This document shows positions 14,771 to 26,372 of a stretch of DNA of 64,000 nucleotides, one piece after another. A program made the translations under genes and the position numbers. Numbering within the stretch: the first letter of the stretch is position 1; every line of letters starts with the position of its first letter. The stretch lies in the NCBI RefSeq assembly GCF_001625305.1, contig NW_017802658.1, forward strand, positions 470,867 through 534,866. The letters are read 5' to 3'. Origin of the DNA: Branchiostoma belcheri (lineage: Eukaryota; Chordata; Leptocardii; Amphioxiformes; Branchiostomatidae). The notes under the pieces are model-generated. The model saw nothing but the letters and a program-made list of their open reading frames with translations, was not told the origin of the DNA and made no database searches.

Positions 14771-17700
14771 GGTTTCACACGACGCTGGTGCTTCGATTAG
14801 TAGACTAGTTGAGAAGCTGTAGCTTTTTCACCTTTTGCGACAGTTGAGGTAGAGATGCAATTGCACGAACTGTGTTTTGTACTGGAAATGGGGATACAAA
14901 ATTCAACTTCAATCTGTTGGCCAAATTGCCCTGAAATTCAAGAAGTATTTTCCTCACACTTCTGCAGTAACAATAAGAATACATCAAAGAGACATGTTCC
15001 AGACTAAAGCTGTAAAAAAAGAATTCGAAGTTGTGAGATACTGTAAAAATCCAACGCAACTCACCAGAAAGTTTGAGCTTTCGTTATAAGGTAGAACGTT
15101 GTTGTGTTCTTGAAGGCTGAACGCGTTTGCTCCGTCTAGCGGTATCACTTATATTGCAGAGAAGACAGACGGTAAAGCTTCGAACCATAATCCTGCAGAA
15201 ACAGAGTTGTGTCAGGTTAGAAACAAGATTTGTGTAGAATTGATTAGAAAACGTACCATATTCTAAAACACACTGTGCCAAATCGCTATGTGACGATAGC
15301 AGCGCCGCCTAGCGCCGCCTATCGGACCGGTAGGTATTGCAGTTCTCAGAAGGTCAACAACCTGTTCCTGTGACGTGATGTAACGCTTGTACTAAAGTAA
15401 ACCCAAATCCATTTGATTGCGCCTGTTTATGGAAGTGGCGACCAAAGTCCAGTGATCGCCTGATCGGAGACAAAGGTTTGAGTAAACATTCCCGCCCAGA
15501 TTCGCTAACAGAGAGTTGATGACAGGTGGCTGATTAAAGGAAATTTCCGCTGACCTCCCAGGGTTCATGACAGCATTAAACTAACAAGATATGAGGTCTA
15601 TGTCGCTGTCAGCAAAAATGGTAGAAAGCGAGGGGTGAAGGGGAGGGCAATGACCCTGATATTGTGCCTGCAGTACACCATTTGGCCGCCGGGGGCGTTA
15701 CTCAATCTTCCAGTGTCCCTAGTGATGATCTCCAAGCAGATGTTGTGAAGACTGTCACGTTTTCTGACATGCGACCCTTCAAATCAAAGGTATATGTGGG
15801 AAAACGCCATACGTCAGCTTAGATACACGGGAGAGGATGTTTCAGTCTTAGCCTATACAAGAAACACATGTACAGGTACATCACTTGATTGTAAGAAATC
15901 AAACTGACTTCGCAAATTGCGATGGCGTCGTCAGGAAAATTTACAGATGAACAGTGAACAGCTCCACCGGGGCTCGTATCTTGAAATTTCCTTGGATTAA
16001 AACAGGTTGGATGGGACGATTTCGTTTCGCGCCATAACATGTGGTAATACATGTACCTGCCATAATCAGTCGACCTCATTCTGTCAGACGATATTTGATT
16101 CGATTCTCCATGGCAACAATGACGTCATGTCTCACCATTTGGACAACAGGTGCAAACCTATTGAAGGACTGAGGGATTTTCAACATTCAACTACCAATGA
16201 AAAAAAATCAATGCTAGATACTGTTCTTACCAAAGTTTTCCATTTTTGGGGGGTGCAGTGTAACAGTATCTAGAATCTAGAATGCCTACTTTTTGTCATC
16301 AGAAAAGCAAATAGGATTTGTTTTCAACGGTTTTTGAAAAGTTGCCTAGTCTTTTGGTAGAGCAACTTATACATTTTCAAAAACAGTGACGGTTACTGTT
16401 ATTACGGTAGCTACAATCCTCTGACCCGCGCCAAAGACGCATTCCGACACAAACCAACAGGATCAGATAAAAGACTGCACCGGTTACCGCAGTACACTGA
16501 CCTAGAAATATCTAGGACACACGCGGCAGTACATGCTGGATCATGCTGCCTACTTGGATGATGAAACCACTCGGACCCGCCCCGCCTTCAAACCAAAAGA
16601 ATGCTGCTGCGGTGTTTATATTTTGTCTACCTCTTTCCTCATGACCCCAATAAAGACTAAAAAGTGGCCAGCAGGCCGATCTGAGCACAAGTAAAGCCTC
16701 AAACAAAATCTCATTTAGAAAGAGTCTAGAAATCTGGGGTAGCATTGAGAACTAGCCCAGTAGGTACGAGTTTGAGTCCATTATAAAGTTTATAAGATTC
16801 AGTAAGACAGGTCTATTTAGGTACAGTTTTACGAATATTGCCGTCATAATGTTCGGAGCGACTAGCAATCATCTTGGAAGTATAAAGCTAGTTACAGGCA
16901 GTGCCTTGTACATGCACTACGTGCGCAGCGTTTCTTGTTTATCATTCATCTATCCACTTGCTAGAGCCACTTCAACTCGTTGGGCACGATCAGTGGGATA
17001 ATTGCAGTCATTACTGCAGATTTACAAGCCAATGCAGTGGCAAATTGATGGACTCTGTAGAAAACGGGGATAATTCCCAAAAGTAACACCCACAGATTTG
17101 CACCTAATTGCCTGCCTTTCGTGCAATCTTTTGAAAATCAAGATAAAATCATGGCGCACAGCTATTTTCTGTTTTTCCGTTCATAAGCTTTGGACCACCT
17201 ACGCGTTGTCTTTCGATCTAGAGTAGAGATGACATTTTCCATGGCGAAATCAAATTACACCGGTGAAAAGCGAGTAGGATTATCGTAAGTAGGTTGGTGG
17301 CTGCGGCTGCCTAAATGAAACAAAATTGCACTGAGAAAAACGATGAAAAAAAATAACAGCGCAAGATTACGCATAAAGAAACTCCTTGCCTACATGATAG
17401 AAGATATTACTCTACTTAACTCTTACCTTCAATTTGTTCAACTGAAGTTCGAGCACCAAATATCTTCGATCTTATAAGCTGTACCCTCGTTCAAACCAGC
17501 GTACCGAACGCACGTCACTACCCTGACCATAAAAACCGGCTCGGGCGAGATCTGCAGACCGTTTCTGGAAATAACTACGTCAAGGTCCGATATTCGGGAG
17601 GTCGCCACAAGTCTCATGTTACATATCAAATGACAAACATGACGGAAAACAGTGTGAATACTGTCTGAAGCTTGTCTGACTAGTATGATAATAAGAAAAA

Positions 17701-18900
17701 AGCAAACAAATGATCCGATGTAGTGTGTATAATTTAAACTTGATTTTGTCTCCACTCAACTGGCAAATTATAGGAGCGACCGCAGAAAAATGTAGGATGA
17801 TGCAACACGCCACTAGCCCTGGGCTTTCTGTGCAGTGTCATCTATAGAGATGTCACTAGTCATAAACCATCGCTGTAAAGTAATAAAGCACATGTAAATT
17901 CTCTCTTCCTTAGTTCCTACCTTTTTTCCCTCTTATCCTTATCAATTGCTGCATCTAAAAAGGTCCCTAGATGTTCGACCCAGCCACCCAACAGTGCCCC
18001 TAATTATTTCCACCTTTTATTTGCATACGGGCACACCTAAAAAGACTTCCAGTCGACCGATTTAAACCGCGCCCAAAGTATGACCCAACAAAACTCACTC
18101 CGCGAAAAAAAAACACTTCTAACAATTGTTTATCGGTGACGAAAACGACAAAAGAATGGGATCAGGCGAGTACTGAGTCATGTTTCCTGGTTGACGGTTT
18201 GCCCTAGTTGGACACAGGACGGAAACCAGTGTTTAGTTGCCACGAGTTCCACGAAAAAAAAACACCCACGGGCCCCCGAAGCTAGACTATCAGTCATACT
18301 GAGATCATGAGCCGCATGCAAGCCACTTCGCGCTAGCCGTGTTGTTTTGGACAGACGCCCAAAGAAATATGAGAAAACAACAATGCCCCTCCCCACAGCC
18401 GTTGGTTTTAGTTCCCACAGCCGTTGGTCTAAAACCCTTCAAAAATAACAGCGCTGTACACGATTGAATGACAAGAAGTGAATTGTGCAAAGTAAATTTT
18501 CTGAAAGAACATTTAGCTGCGCAATTATGCGTAGCCAGCCACCGGGCCGAATAGGTTCTAGAACAAGGCGCAAAAAAATTACACAAAACCACGCAATTAA
18601 TTTCGGAAATGATCATATTGCAGTTTAGAATGATTTCTTGTGGAATATTCCACCAAGAAGCGGCTAGAAAGGCATATACAGGGGAAAAAAGATGCCCATA
18701 GGAAAAGATGATGCAACCGCGGCGCAACCTTGGGCGCGCTGGTGCCAACCGGTGGCGAGCGCCGCACAACCGGCGCCCGGGCAAACAACGACAAATTCAC
18801 CGGTAGAAACCGACCAAAATACGATCTACTTACACACAGTGGTAGAAATGTACCTCAGGTAGTAGTCTGGCAGAAATTATTAGGAAAAGGTAGCAAGAGG
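14771..18900 (-). other. 5' flank / 5' UTR intron of UCP
   Basis: No protein-coding exon recognised. Long open frames around 18305-18784 on the minus strand show no family resemblance. Small structures include a direct repeat AGCGCCGCCT (x2) near 15300 and a 57-base hairpin near 16327-16383 (GTTTTTGAAAAGTTGC with its complement). The sequence probably includes UCP 5' noncoding exons and introns. Confidence 0.5.
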
Positions 18901-18904
18901 AGAG

Positions 18905-19250
18905 CATAAATACCTGCTTTTTGGTGCTGGACCCGCTGGAAATATAACTGCTTTTCGGTCGGCTGTGGGGCTACGTGCACTGGCGTGACGAGGGTGTGAT
19001 TATCTCCTGACCAATCACAGCGCTGAATTTGGTAGGTGTGTCACAGGCAGCCAATCACATGACGATCCGCGGCCACCACCTCCAATTATGCATCCTTATT
19101 TGGCAACTGGCTAGGTGGCTGACGTAAGGACTGTGTGACCAATCAGAGCCCCTTATTTTGAAGGTGTGTCAGAAAATAGACCAATCAGAGTTCGTTATAC
19201 GGCCAACGCCTCCCGACAGCCCACATAATTTATATGTTTATGACGTCATA
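18905..19250. promoter_or_regulatory. CCAAT-box cluster with CRE, candidate UCP promoter
   Basis: Five CCAAT cores at 19011, 19051, 19082, 19139 and 19181, four of them in the NF-Y-type context CCAATCA, plus a full CRE TGACGTCA at 19241-19248 and an AT-rich ATATTT element near 18940. A unit of about 128 bp is duplicated: GACCAATCACAG with GGTGTGTCA downstream at 19009, and GACCAATCAGAG with GGTGTGTCA at 19137. Nearest gene downstream on the minus strand is UCP; assignment is inference. Confidence 0.55.
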
Positions 19251-19981
19251 ATCCTGTTCTCCGCCAGCGACAAGCTGTTTACTAGTCATGGGACCGGGAA
19301 TCGAACCCGTGACTCGGACTAAACACCTCATGATGTCAACAGATGTGAATCAAAACAATACCAGTGGCGCTCGGGGCGAAATCAACAAAGCCTCAAAACA
19401 CGTAACGTACATTCCCGCTTCCGTACCAAGAAAACAGGTTGTTCGATTTTCTGTCAACTCATTGTGATTGTAACGTTCGGATTAGCAAACTATGATTTGC
19501 CTGTCATTCCATACTGAATGTGAACATCTAAAGTTTTATATCTGTAGTAATGTTATAATAGTACATATGTCAGCTTCTCTTATCATATAATTCTCACAAG
19601 GAAAGTGACCATGTGTAGAATGTGTCCTTGAGGCTCCGTTGTTATGTTGACTTATTGATCTTTACACGCGCCCTTCCCCCCCAAAAGGTCACAACCTGTT
19701 GGGGAGGGGGGTGATTAACACGGGACGAGTCTATTACGTAGGTTCTGACGCTTGTATCGGGAAAGTCTTCGTCTCCTTGTTTGTATGCAGTGTGTGGAAC
19801 ACATGACAACATAATACACCTGAGCTTATGAAGCTTACAAGTTATCGTAAGGCTTTTTCAGAAATGAAAGAGAGTGAGCTGGTGTGATAGTGATCAACTG
19901 ACTACATCCTGGGCAGCTCCAGTAGTTACAGATTACTAGGCTGGTGAGCTCTCACATCGTTCGAATGGAGAAAATGTTTCT
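19251..19981. other. Spacer without recognised gene
   Basis: No exon recognised. GGGTTCGATTCCCGGTCC (minus strand, about 19290-19307) looks like a tRNA T-arm but no matching acceptor or anticodon arm is present. Confidence 0.5.
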
Positions 19982-20929
19982 ATAGGGCTTATTCACCACA
20001 GATTGTCACGTGACTCTCCCCCTGGCGTCCGCCATTTTGGGGCTATCGCTATGCAATGCTATGCAAACTCTTGGCGATACTATTGTGTATTTTGGGCCAC
20101 AATCTACGTTTTGGACACTCTTCTTGTTAGTAACATTGTCCTTGGGGTTGTTCTGGCTCCGTGTCCACTTTTCATGTTGTCAAGATTGGCTTTTCAGTCT
20201 TTCTTTGCTGATCAGAAATCGGTGTGTTTAATCCTGGCGCGGCGTACGGGGCTGTACATGTACATGTAGATTTAAACGTGGGTAGCCATGAACACGGTAA
20301 AATGTTGGACTCGGAGCTACCTGTCCCTTTACTCTGTGGTAAATGTCCATGTAGAACTGGGCACTGGCAACTTGTAACACTCACCTTGTCCAGCCACAGT
20401 CGCGGCAGTGCGGACTGAGGATGGCGGCCGATGGCCCCGCATTTGTTTGTTATTATCCAGACACAGTCCGGGGCTGTTCCAAAATAGCGACCTTTTGCGT
20501 ATCCCGACTACAACGTACTTGTCACCACGCAACTGCATGTCCCACAACACTCTCTACACATCCTGATACAACGCTTCCAGACTCTTAGAGGGTTTGAACC
20601 GATGTTGTGTGTAAAAACTTCGGCCCAGTACCAAATACGAAGCTAAGTCGCGTCAATGGACTCCGCTGGCGGTAGACGCCGTCTCGATCTCAGACTGATC
20701 AAAACTCAACAAAAACGGGTCAATCCCAACAGATTTTATTTTGTTCCAGTAACGAGAGGTATGAGTGGTGGTAAACTCTTCGTGTAATAGGACAAAGGAC
20801 AGTTTACCTAACGTTTGTCGGCCATTTCAATGCTTGGAAACTCGCTGTAGGCGCTGTAGCCCCAAAATGGCGTCGCACGGGACATGAGGGGTCGTGACGT
20901 CATGATGACGTGTGGTGAATAAGCTCTAT
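19982..20929. mobile_element. Inverted-repeat element of about 950 bp, non-coding
   Basis: Left end TAGGGCTTATTCACCACA, right end (reverse complement) TAGAGCTTATTCACCACA. The arms continue, with gaps, to GCCATTTTGGGGCTA at 20032 and its complement at 20857, giving terminal repeats of about 75 bp. The interior is GC-rich and carries GAGGATGGCGGCCGAT near 20418 but no transposase-like ORF. No convincing target duplication was found. Confidence 0.55.
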
Positions 20930-22430
20930 TAATATTGCCATCTGCTACATTCCATGTCCCGTGACGAACCATGAGATACAACCAAAACAAAACAATCTGG
21001 GTCACAGATGACCCTTATTGTCATCCTCCTCCACAACAACTTTGACAGAAGATAACACGTTTCATGTTTGACATTATGTATAAGCTACAACATGTTTATA
21101 AATATCGATAATACGATCGAAGGGGAAAGCCCAAAGTAAAAGATGATCTGCAAAAATGCAGAATTTGACATGTCCCCGTTGTGAGTAGTTGGCTATCCCG
21201 CCGTTTAGCCATATACAATTGAACATTACACTTCGAATTCGACGGAAGAAAACGTTGATATTGTCTTCAGCTAGGGTGCCATCCTCCGTTTGGTTCTCCT
21301 GTTCCAAACTCCGTACGGAGGATGGCACCAGACGACCCTTACGTAGACTGTAGAGCCAGCTAGTGTAAATTCCTCGCTCGGTAGGGCTCACGTAGCTGGG
21401 CTAGGGCTCACGTACTGTCTCTGAATGTTTTATACTTGACATTTGAAGTATGCTTTACTTGACTCATGAACTAGATCATAGTGGATGTATGTTAGGGGTC
21501 ATGACGCCGTCCACATGCCGTGCCTCGTGAGGGACTGTGCTGCAGGACCAAAACAAACCGATCCGGGTCACACATGTGTCTCATGTGGCATTTATTTTTA
21601 TCCGACATAACAACAGACAGTAACAGCTGCAACCTGCAACAAGTGTCTGTGGGTATTCCAGTTCAAAAATCGCAACTACAATAGTAAAAAAACATGTATA
21701 TCTAACGGAGAAGCTTTTGAAAATAGTACTTAAAAATCTAAAACTCTGAACAACATTTAGAAGCAATGAAATAATATATATAATTACACATTGGGCTTGT
21801 CCAATACTACTATTTGGGCTATTCTTCAGGTGCCTGGGGACGAGAATACTTGTTTTAGAATATTTAAAAGCCAAAAGGTAAACACTGACGTACGAGACCA
21901 GTCTTGGTGACGTCATGATGGTGACGTCACAGAGCGGTTCGACAGGAATGGAACATATCACGACTCTTTTCAGAAAAAAAAAAAGAACTATGCAAACGTG
22001 ACTTTATTTTGGGACCAAAGTTACAAAACTATGCCTAAAATAACCAAAAACTTTTACCAAGCATTTCAATTCAACAAACCGTTGCTCTCTTAAACTTATT
22101 CAACTAAGTAGCCGTGCAGGGCCCCTCTTATGCCTCCTTCAGAAGTTTTGCTGTGTCACGTCTCGGATGCTTGAATCGTAACAGTACGGTATGGTCAATA
22201 ACACTGTTTTTTTGACTACGTTTCCCACACTACATGTAACGTTACCACTATTTCTGCTATTCTGCATAAGTTCCTTGACTACCGCAGTGGCAATTGTATA
22301 GGTAACTTTCACGTTATTCCATCTATACGGCGGCATGTAGGCACCAAATCCGGTTTGACAAGCTTTAATTAACTCACCACAAAAACATTGACATTTGTTG
22401 TTTCCATCAGCTGTACACACGCGTTATCAT
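20930..22430. other. Spacer without recognised gene
   Basis: Contains a 56-bp hairpin at about 21275-21330 (GGTGCCATCCTCCGT pairing with ACGGAGGATGGCACC), a short direct repeat TAGGGCTCACGTA at about 21382 and 21402, and two related segments near 20975 and 21550 sharing CCAAAACAAA and GGGTCACA. Minus-strand frames at 21074-21391 and 22139-22420 are open but match no family known to me. Confidence 0.4.
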
Positions 22431-22435
22431 TTCGG

Positions 22436-22569
22436 CCAATCAGATTTGTGGGTGTGTTGCCGATTTTAGCCAATCAAGAGCGAGAACGTGGACGACGCCC
22501 CCGGCGAGCCCCCAGTAACAGTGTCTATATATAGCTACATTTTGGACGTTGTTATTCCAACACAATAAA
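22436..22569 (+). promoter_or_regulatory. Compact promoter-like block followed closely by AATAAA
   Basis: Two CCAATCA boxes (22436, 22470), a GC-rich stretch, TATATATA at 22526-22533 and AATAAA at 22564-22569. No coding exon follows on the + strand. It could be an unassigned promoter or the promoter/polyA part of a fossil long terminal repeat; no ends were defined. Confidence 0.35.
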
Positions 22570-22687
22570 GTGTTCAGAAGAATGTGGAACTGTTTGCTTT
22601 GTAGAGTCCTGAAGTCTTGAATACATAGACATGCTCTGTGGTCTGTTGGTCGGTATGAATTACATGCAGTTACATGACAGAAAAGCT

Positions 22688-22827
22688 TAATCTCCAAGCA
22701 GATCCCTTTCGGTGTCAAAAAGACAGTTGGTGGGGGTAGCGATAAAAAAAAAACACACACAGACAAAAAAACGGCCATGTATAAAAAGGTAACGATCATT
22801 CCCCCACAACCTTTGCTTGGAGAGTAA
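22688..22827. mobile_element. 140-bp MITE, 'TCTCCAAGCAGA' family
   Basis: Left end TAATCTCCAAGCAGAT, right end (reverse complement) TACTCTCCAAGCAAAGG. Same terminal motif as 22899, 24269-24437, 37463-37622 and 39552-39692. No ORF. Confidence 0.55.
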
Positions 22828-22898
22828 GAAAAGCTCTTCTTTACCCAATGTTAGATATCTAGGATACGTGTCATCCTGGTTAGTATACGTATACGTCT

Positions 22899-23000
22899 AC
22901 TCTCCAAGCAGAGGTAGGGTCGCTCGGTATTTTGGCAGTATTTTCGCGTTTTTAATACGTCTTTCTACTTTTACGGTTTTTTTTGGTCTTCCTCCCTTAC
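22899..23000. mobile_element. MITE 'TCTCCAAGCAGA' family, left half, cut by assembly gap
   Basis: Begins TACTCTCCAAGCAGAGGTAG and runs into the N tract. Its 102 bases are almost identical to the reverse complement of 24437 downwards, differing mainly by a base or two in homopolymers. The right half is absent, replaced by Ns and a (TA)n run. Confidence 0.75.
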
Positions 23001-23020
23001 NNNNNNNNNNNNNNNNNNNN
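23001..23020. other. Assembly gap (20 N)
   Basis: Twenty unknown bases interrupt a repeat copy. A round-number gap of this kind usually marks unknown length, so sequence may be missing here. Confidence 0.95.
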
Positions 23021-23046
23021 TATATATATATATATATATATATATA
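23021..23046. repeat. (TA)n microsatellite
   Basis: Thirteen TA units directly after the gap. Its left boundary is unknown because of the gap. Confidence 0.9.
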
Positions 23047-23395
23047 ACATGAGGTGTTAGCCGAATGTTTTAAAATGTTTAAAACATTCATGAGGCATTT
23101 GGTACGTTTGAACACGGTTGGTTTTTGACCGTAAGTCTGCAAAACACCTGCCAAAAATCCTGGAGTAAGTCAGCAGTGTTCAGGGCGTGTTCAGGGATCA
23201 AACTTGGCTCCAATTTAACTCAAATTTGTTTTATAAGTCATATATAGAAAGGTAAGCATGGCCTAAATCTGGTCAGAGTACTAGTACTCTCGAACACCAG
23301 CCAACCTGTTCAGCTGGTGTTGGGAAACGAATTTGTCTGAAGTTCGTGAAAGTGCGACAGGGGCTTAAGGCTTGAGGCAGGTGTGTATGTCTCAC

Positions 23396-23615
23396 CTGCA
23401 GTGTCGTCACAACAGCTATGAGAACAGTCCTCCAGACTGTCTGAGGAGAAGGAGCTAAGGAAGACAGCCCCGCCCAGCTCCTTAGACTTCCTCAGGTTGA
23501 TGATCTTGTCGTCTGTGAAGTTGAGGGAGCACTGTCCGTACTGTACCAGCTCAGCTGCTGACACAGCACTCAGGGTCACCAGTAGGACCAGCAAACCTGA
23601 ACACATGGAATCCAT
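23396..23615 (-). CDS. Signal peptide plus MANSC-type exon of a secreted/membrane protein (partial)
   Basis: One coding exon of 220 bases: start ATG at 23615, donor GTGAGA after 23396. An acceptor CCCTCAG one base before the ATG shows that a noncoding exon precedes it. Residues 1-20 form a signal peptide (hydrophobic LLVLLVTLSAVSA, then A/A cleavage). The rest has a cysteine after GQ, an NFT glycosylation site and ends DCSHSCCDDTA. The spacing C-x3-CC resembles the N-terminal half of the MANSC (seven-cysteine) domain of MANSC1, LRP11 and HAI-1-like proteins (e.g. DCINSCC in MANSC1). The remaining cysteines must come from later exons, which I could not find between here and 19 kb; an assembly gap lies 376 bases downstream. 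Codon use is clearly coding. Function is by analogy only. Confidence 0.6.
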
Positions 23616-24268
23616 CCTGAGGGAAACACAGAAAATATGTACAATTAATCAATACTTGTCAATGAAGGTTAGACATCCAAGGATCGAATGAGATACACAA
23701 TATACAAGCATTAATATTACACGGTAGATAGATTTTCAAAAACTGTCAGACATTTCAAGTAGTATCCACTACTTTTCATGACTGACTGACGAAAGGTAGT
23801 GAAATGTCTGAGAGTTTTCTAAAATCTATCCAGTTGTTTAAGTAACAAATGATGGACATAAAGACATTGAAAACTTCTTCTTTATAAGAAAGATGTGTCA
23901 ATATGTATGAATCCCAGCCAAATAAACCACTGTTCCCTTTGCAAAAAAGGTTTGTTTTGCTTCATCTTTGTGTAAAAAAACGAGAACAAACATTTCTTTT
24001 ACACACAATTGTTTTTTTCTGAACCACTACTTCCCTCTTTCACGTTTGCAAAGTTAACAAAAGCCAGGTTCGCTGTTTAGTACTACTAAGTGTTAAATAA
24101 TTCTCATATAAACAACTTAAAACACTCACTAAAAGGACCCAAATGACCACTTCACGCACCTGAACGTTTCCACTATTTTGGTCAAGTTAACTATGTACAG
24201 TAATGCATGTTGGTGCATTGTAGAGACATACAAAAGCCCTTTCACATGGCAATTAGGTGTGTCTGTGC
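23616..24268 (-). other. Intron or upstream region of the MANSC-type gene
   Basis: No coding signal. It contains an imperfect palindrome at 23725-23832. Confidence 0.5.
23725..23832. mobile_element. About 108-bp imperfect foldback element
   Basis: GATAGATTTTCAAAAACTGT at the left mirrors AGTTTTCTAAAATCTATC at the right; both arms also share CAGACATTTCA and a TAGT..ACTA centre. No ORF. Confidence 0.55.
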
Positions 24269-24437
24269 TACTCTCCAAGCAGAGGTAGGGTCGCTCGGTA
24301 TTTTGGCAGTAATTTCGGTATTTATTCTCCCTAAGGGGAGGAAGACCCAAAAAAAAAACCGTAAAAGTAGAAAGACGTATTAAAAACGCGAAAATACTGC
24401 CAAAATACCGAGCGACCCTACCTCTGCTTGGAGAGTA
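24269..24437. mobile_element. 169-bp full MITE, 'TCTCCAAGCAGA' family
   Basis: Terminal repeats of about 45 bp beginning TACTCTCCAAGCAGAGGTAG on both ends (right end reverse-complemented) and continuing through GGGTCGCTCGGTATTTTGGC. No ORF. Sister copy at 22899-23000 in opposite orientation is nearly identical, so both are young. Confidence 0.8.
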
Positions 24438-25832
24438 GTATACCTCCGTTCGGATAGTGGATAGTGACTGTTGGAGCGGACATAAACTAACAAGGATGGT
24501 ACCCAGCTGCAGGCTAACTGTCTCCGGTGTGATGAGGTTTAAATTCCTGCTTGATTAAAAGAAATGCATGTACACACAATTTGTGCCATAACGGTGAATA
24601 ATAATTTGTTTGGTCAAGGCAGCAACGCACCAGGGCAGAAGAGATGTAAGTGCCTCTCTGTCAGTGAACCATCAAAGGTCATCAAATTTTGAACGATGGG
24701 CAGCATACGAGCGCCACCTATTGGAATCAATTCAATATGCAAGATAAAGTAACTTGTTTCAGCATCCGCGGACACATGAGCACTGGCTTGCTGGTTTGGC
24801 GAATGATTTTTATTGTTGGGGAGATTATGAGATCATCGAATCGTCTTGTCTGCACCTCCGTCTTGGAGTAACAGTACCTCAACAAGTGGCAGTGCACTAG
24901 CGCCCCCTGTCGGAATCAGTTGAATATGCATGGTGATGCACTTCGCTTCCAGCACCACTGGACATAGGTTCACTAACTGGCTTGCTTGCTTGAGTTCATA
25001 GTTTGTGTTAAGTGTATGATTCAGTGTACTGAGTTAGAATGAAGTGGGTGCTTTGTAATGTTGTGTATGATTCAGCGGACCGAGTTTATAGAGTGTCTAC
25101 AACGCAATACTGATTTTAAAAATGTCAGTGGGCTACCACCAGTATGGCAATAATGATCACATTGACCAGGCTCCATTGACAACTTAAACTACATGTTTAA
25201 GTATGTTTTATTTGTCTGCAAGTTACGAAAGAATAATTGCTTAACGACATTGACAACTTACCTATAACGTCACAACCAAACTGTACCCCATGTCAACTAC
25301 AGCATTTATCAAAAAAACTTAAAATACATGTAACGGCGTTCTGTTTAATTCTTTGTATACAGAATTCTCAATACGGGGAAAACGATTCTAGTTTCTATTA
25401 ATCTAAACAAATGTATACCTTCTAGCAGTCAAATTTTACAGTGATGTACTATTGAAACGACCCTTGTTTTTGTGACAATCGTCAACTACATGTACATTAA
25501 TCTATTCAGAGCAACATTTTCCATATATGCATTATACTGTAATCTATAAAACTAATGTAATACATCTAGATTTCTTACTGTTACCAAGGAGGTTACATCT
25601 GCCCTATAACCTGTTTTGTTTATGTTTACAATTCAATAATAAGCAGACAGTTTAAGTACTTGTACATATTGTACTTACATGTAGGCTTGTATCAGAGAGA
25701 GTGACCTATACACATACATGTACCTCTTTCACACTTCTTACAAAATAAACAATCTATACCTCGAAGGTGGTAGTGACCACACACGTTTTAACTCTACATC
25801 TCATTGTAACAATTCCACTAGGTTTTTAAACT
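24438..25832. other. Spacer between the MANSC-type gene and CDC37
   Basis: No exon recognised. Two short segments (about 24700 and 24890) share AGCGCC(A/C)CCT(A/G)T(T/C)GGAATCA followed by GAATATGCA, so they are an ancient local duplication. The end near 25833 is the CDC37 3' UTR; AATAAA on the minus strand at 25207-25212 is a candidate end signal. Confidence 0.5.
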
Positions 25833-25965
25833 TTAGTCTACGTCATCATCAGGGACTTTTTCGTACACCTCTTCTTCCTCTTCTGCTGGTTTTTCTTCCG
25901 TTGGTTTGTTGTCGTTTGCGTTTGGCACCCACAGGCCTGAATCTACACATCGCTTCATGTGGTAT
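25833..25965 (-). CDS. CDC37: CDC37 alternative last exon (11b)
   Basis: Acceptor TTCATAG before 25965, then 133 bases encoding RYHMKRCVDSGLWVPNAN, an acidic Glu-rich stretch and ...DDDVD with a TAA stop at 25833-25835. It starts in the same phase as exon 11a and repeats its first 13 or so residues (YHMKRCVDSGLWVP versus [14 protein letters not shown]), so the two exons are duplicates that can each follow exon 10 (27077). This version is closer to the vertebrate C-terminus (YHMQRCIDSGLWVPN) and gives a 382-residue protein, close to human (378). Which is used, and where, cannot be told from DNA. Confidence 0.85.
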
Positions 25966-26372
25966 CTATGAAGGGAACAAGATTACCTTTTAAAAGTTTC
26001 ATCTTGGGAAGAAAAAAAGAGCAAGATTTCCTTTTCATCTTGGAGGCTGTTGTGGTATCTAGAAGGACAAAACAGAAAGGGCTTTAGAGTCAAATTTTGT
26101 TGAAATAAAACGAAAAATTAAAATGACCAATACCGGTGGTTTCCATGAAGCAAGGGTGTAGATTCCAGGCTAGTGCAAGCCGTTAAAATCCTTGATTAAA
26201 ATCTAGTTAACATACAGTAAACTACACTTCTGAGTATCTACACTTGTACACTATTTCTTTTCATCCAAACTGCTCAGAAAATAGCTTGGAGGTTGGACTG
26301 AGAAATTCTAAACTGTTTAAAGTGCGACGTAGAAATGAAACAATCTGCTGTCATGGAAACCACCGCCAGTCA

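Noticed and set aside
16211-16275. CTAGATACTGTT / AACAGTATCTAG inverted repeat
   Set aside because: Only 12 bp arms with no other copies in the window; too weak to call an element.
18305-18784. 159-codon minus-strand open frame
   Set aside because: It resembles no family, its composition changes along its length, and it lies in the presumed UCP 5' flank; GC-rich DNA gives such frames by chance.
19285-19335. Possible tRNA gene (GGGTTCGATTCCCGGTCC on the minus strand)
   Set aside because: Only a T-arm-like piece is present; no complementary 5' acceptor strand, D-arm or anticodon arm could be folded.
22139-22420. Cysteine-containing 93-codon minus-strand frame as continuation of the MANSC exon
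   Set aside because: Its cysteine spacing does not continue the MANSC pattern and no acceptor in the needed phase was evident.
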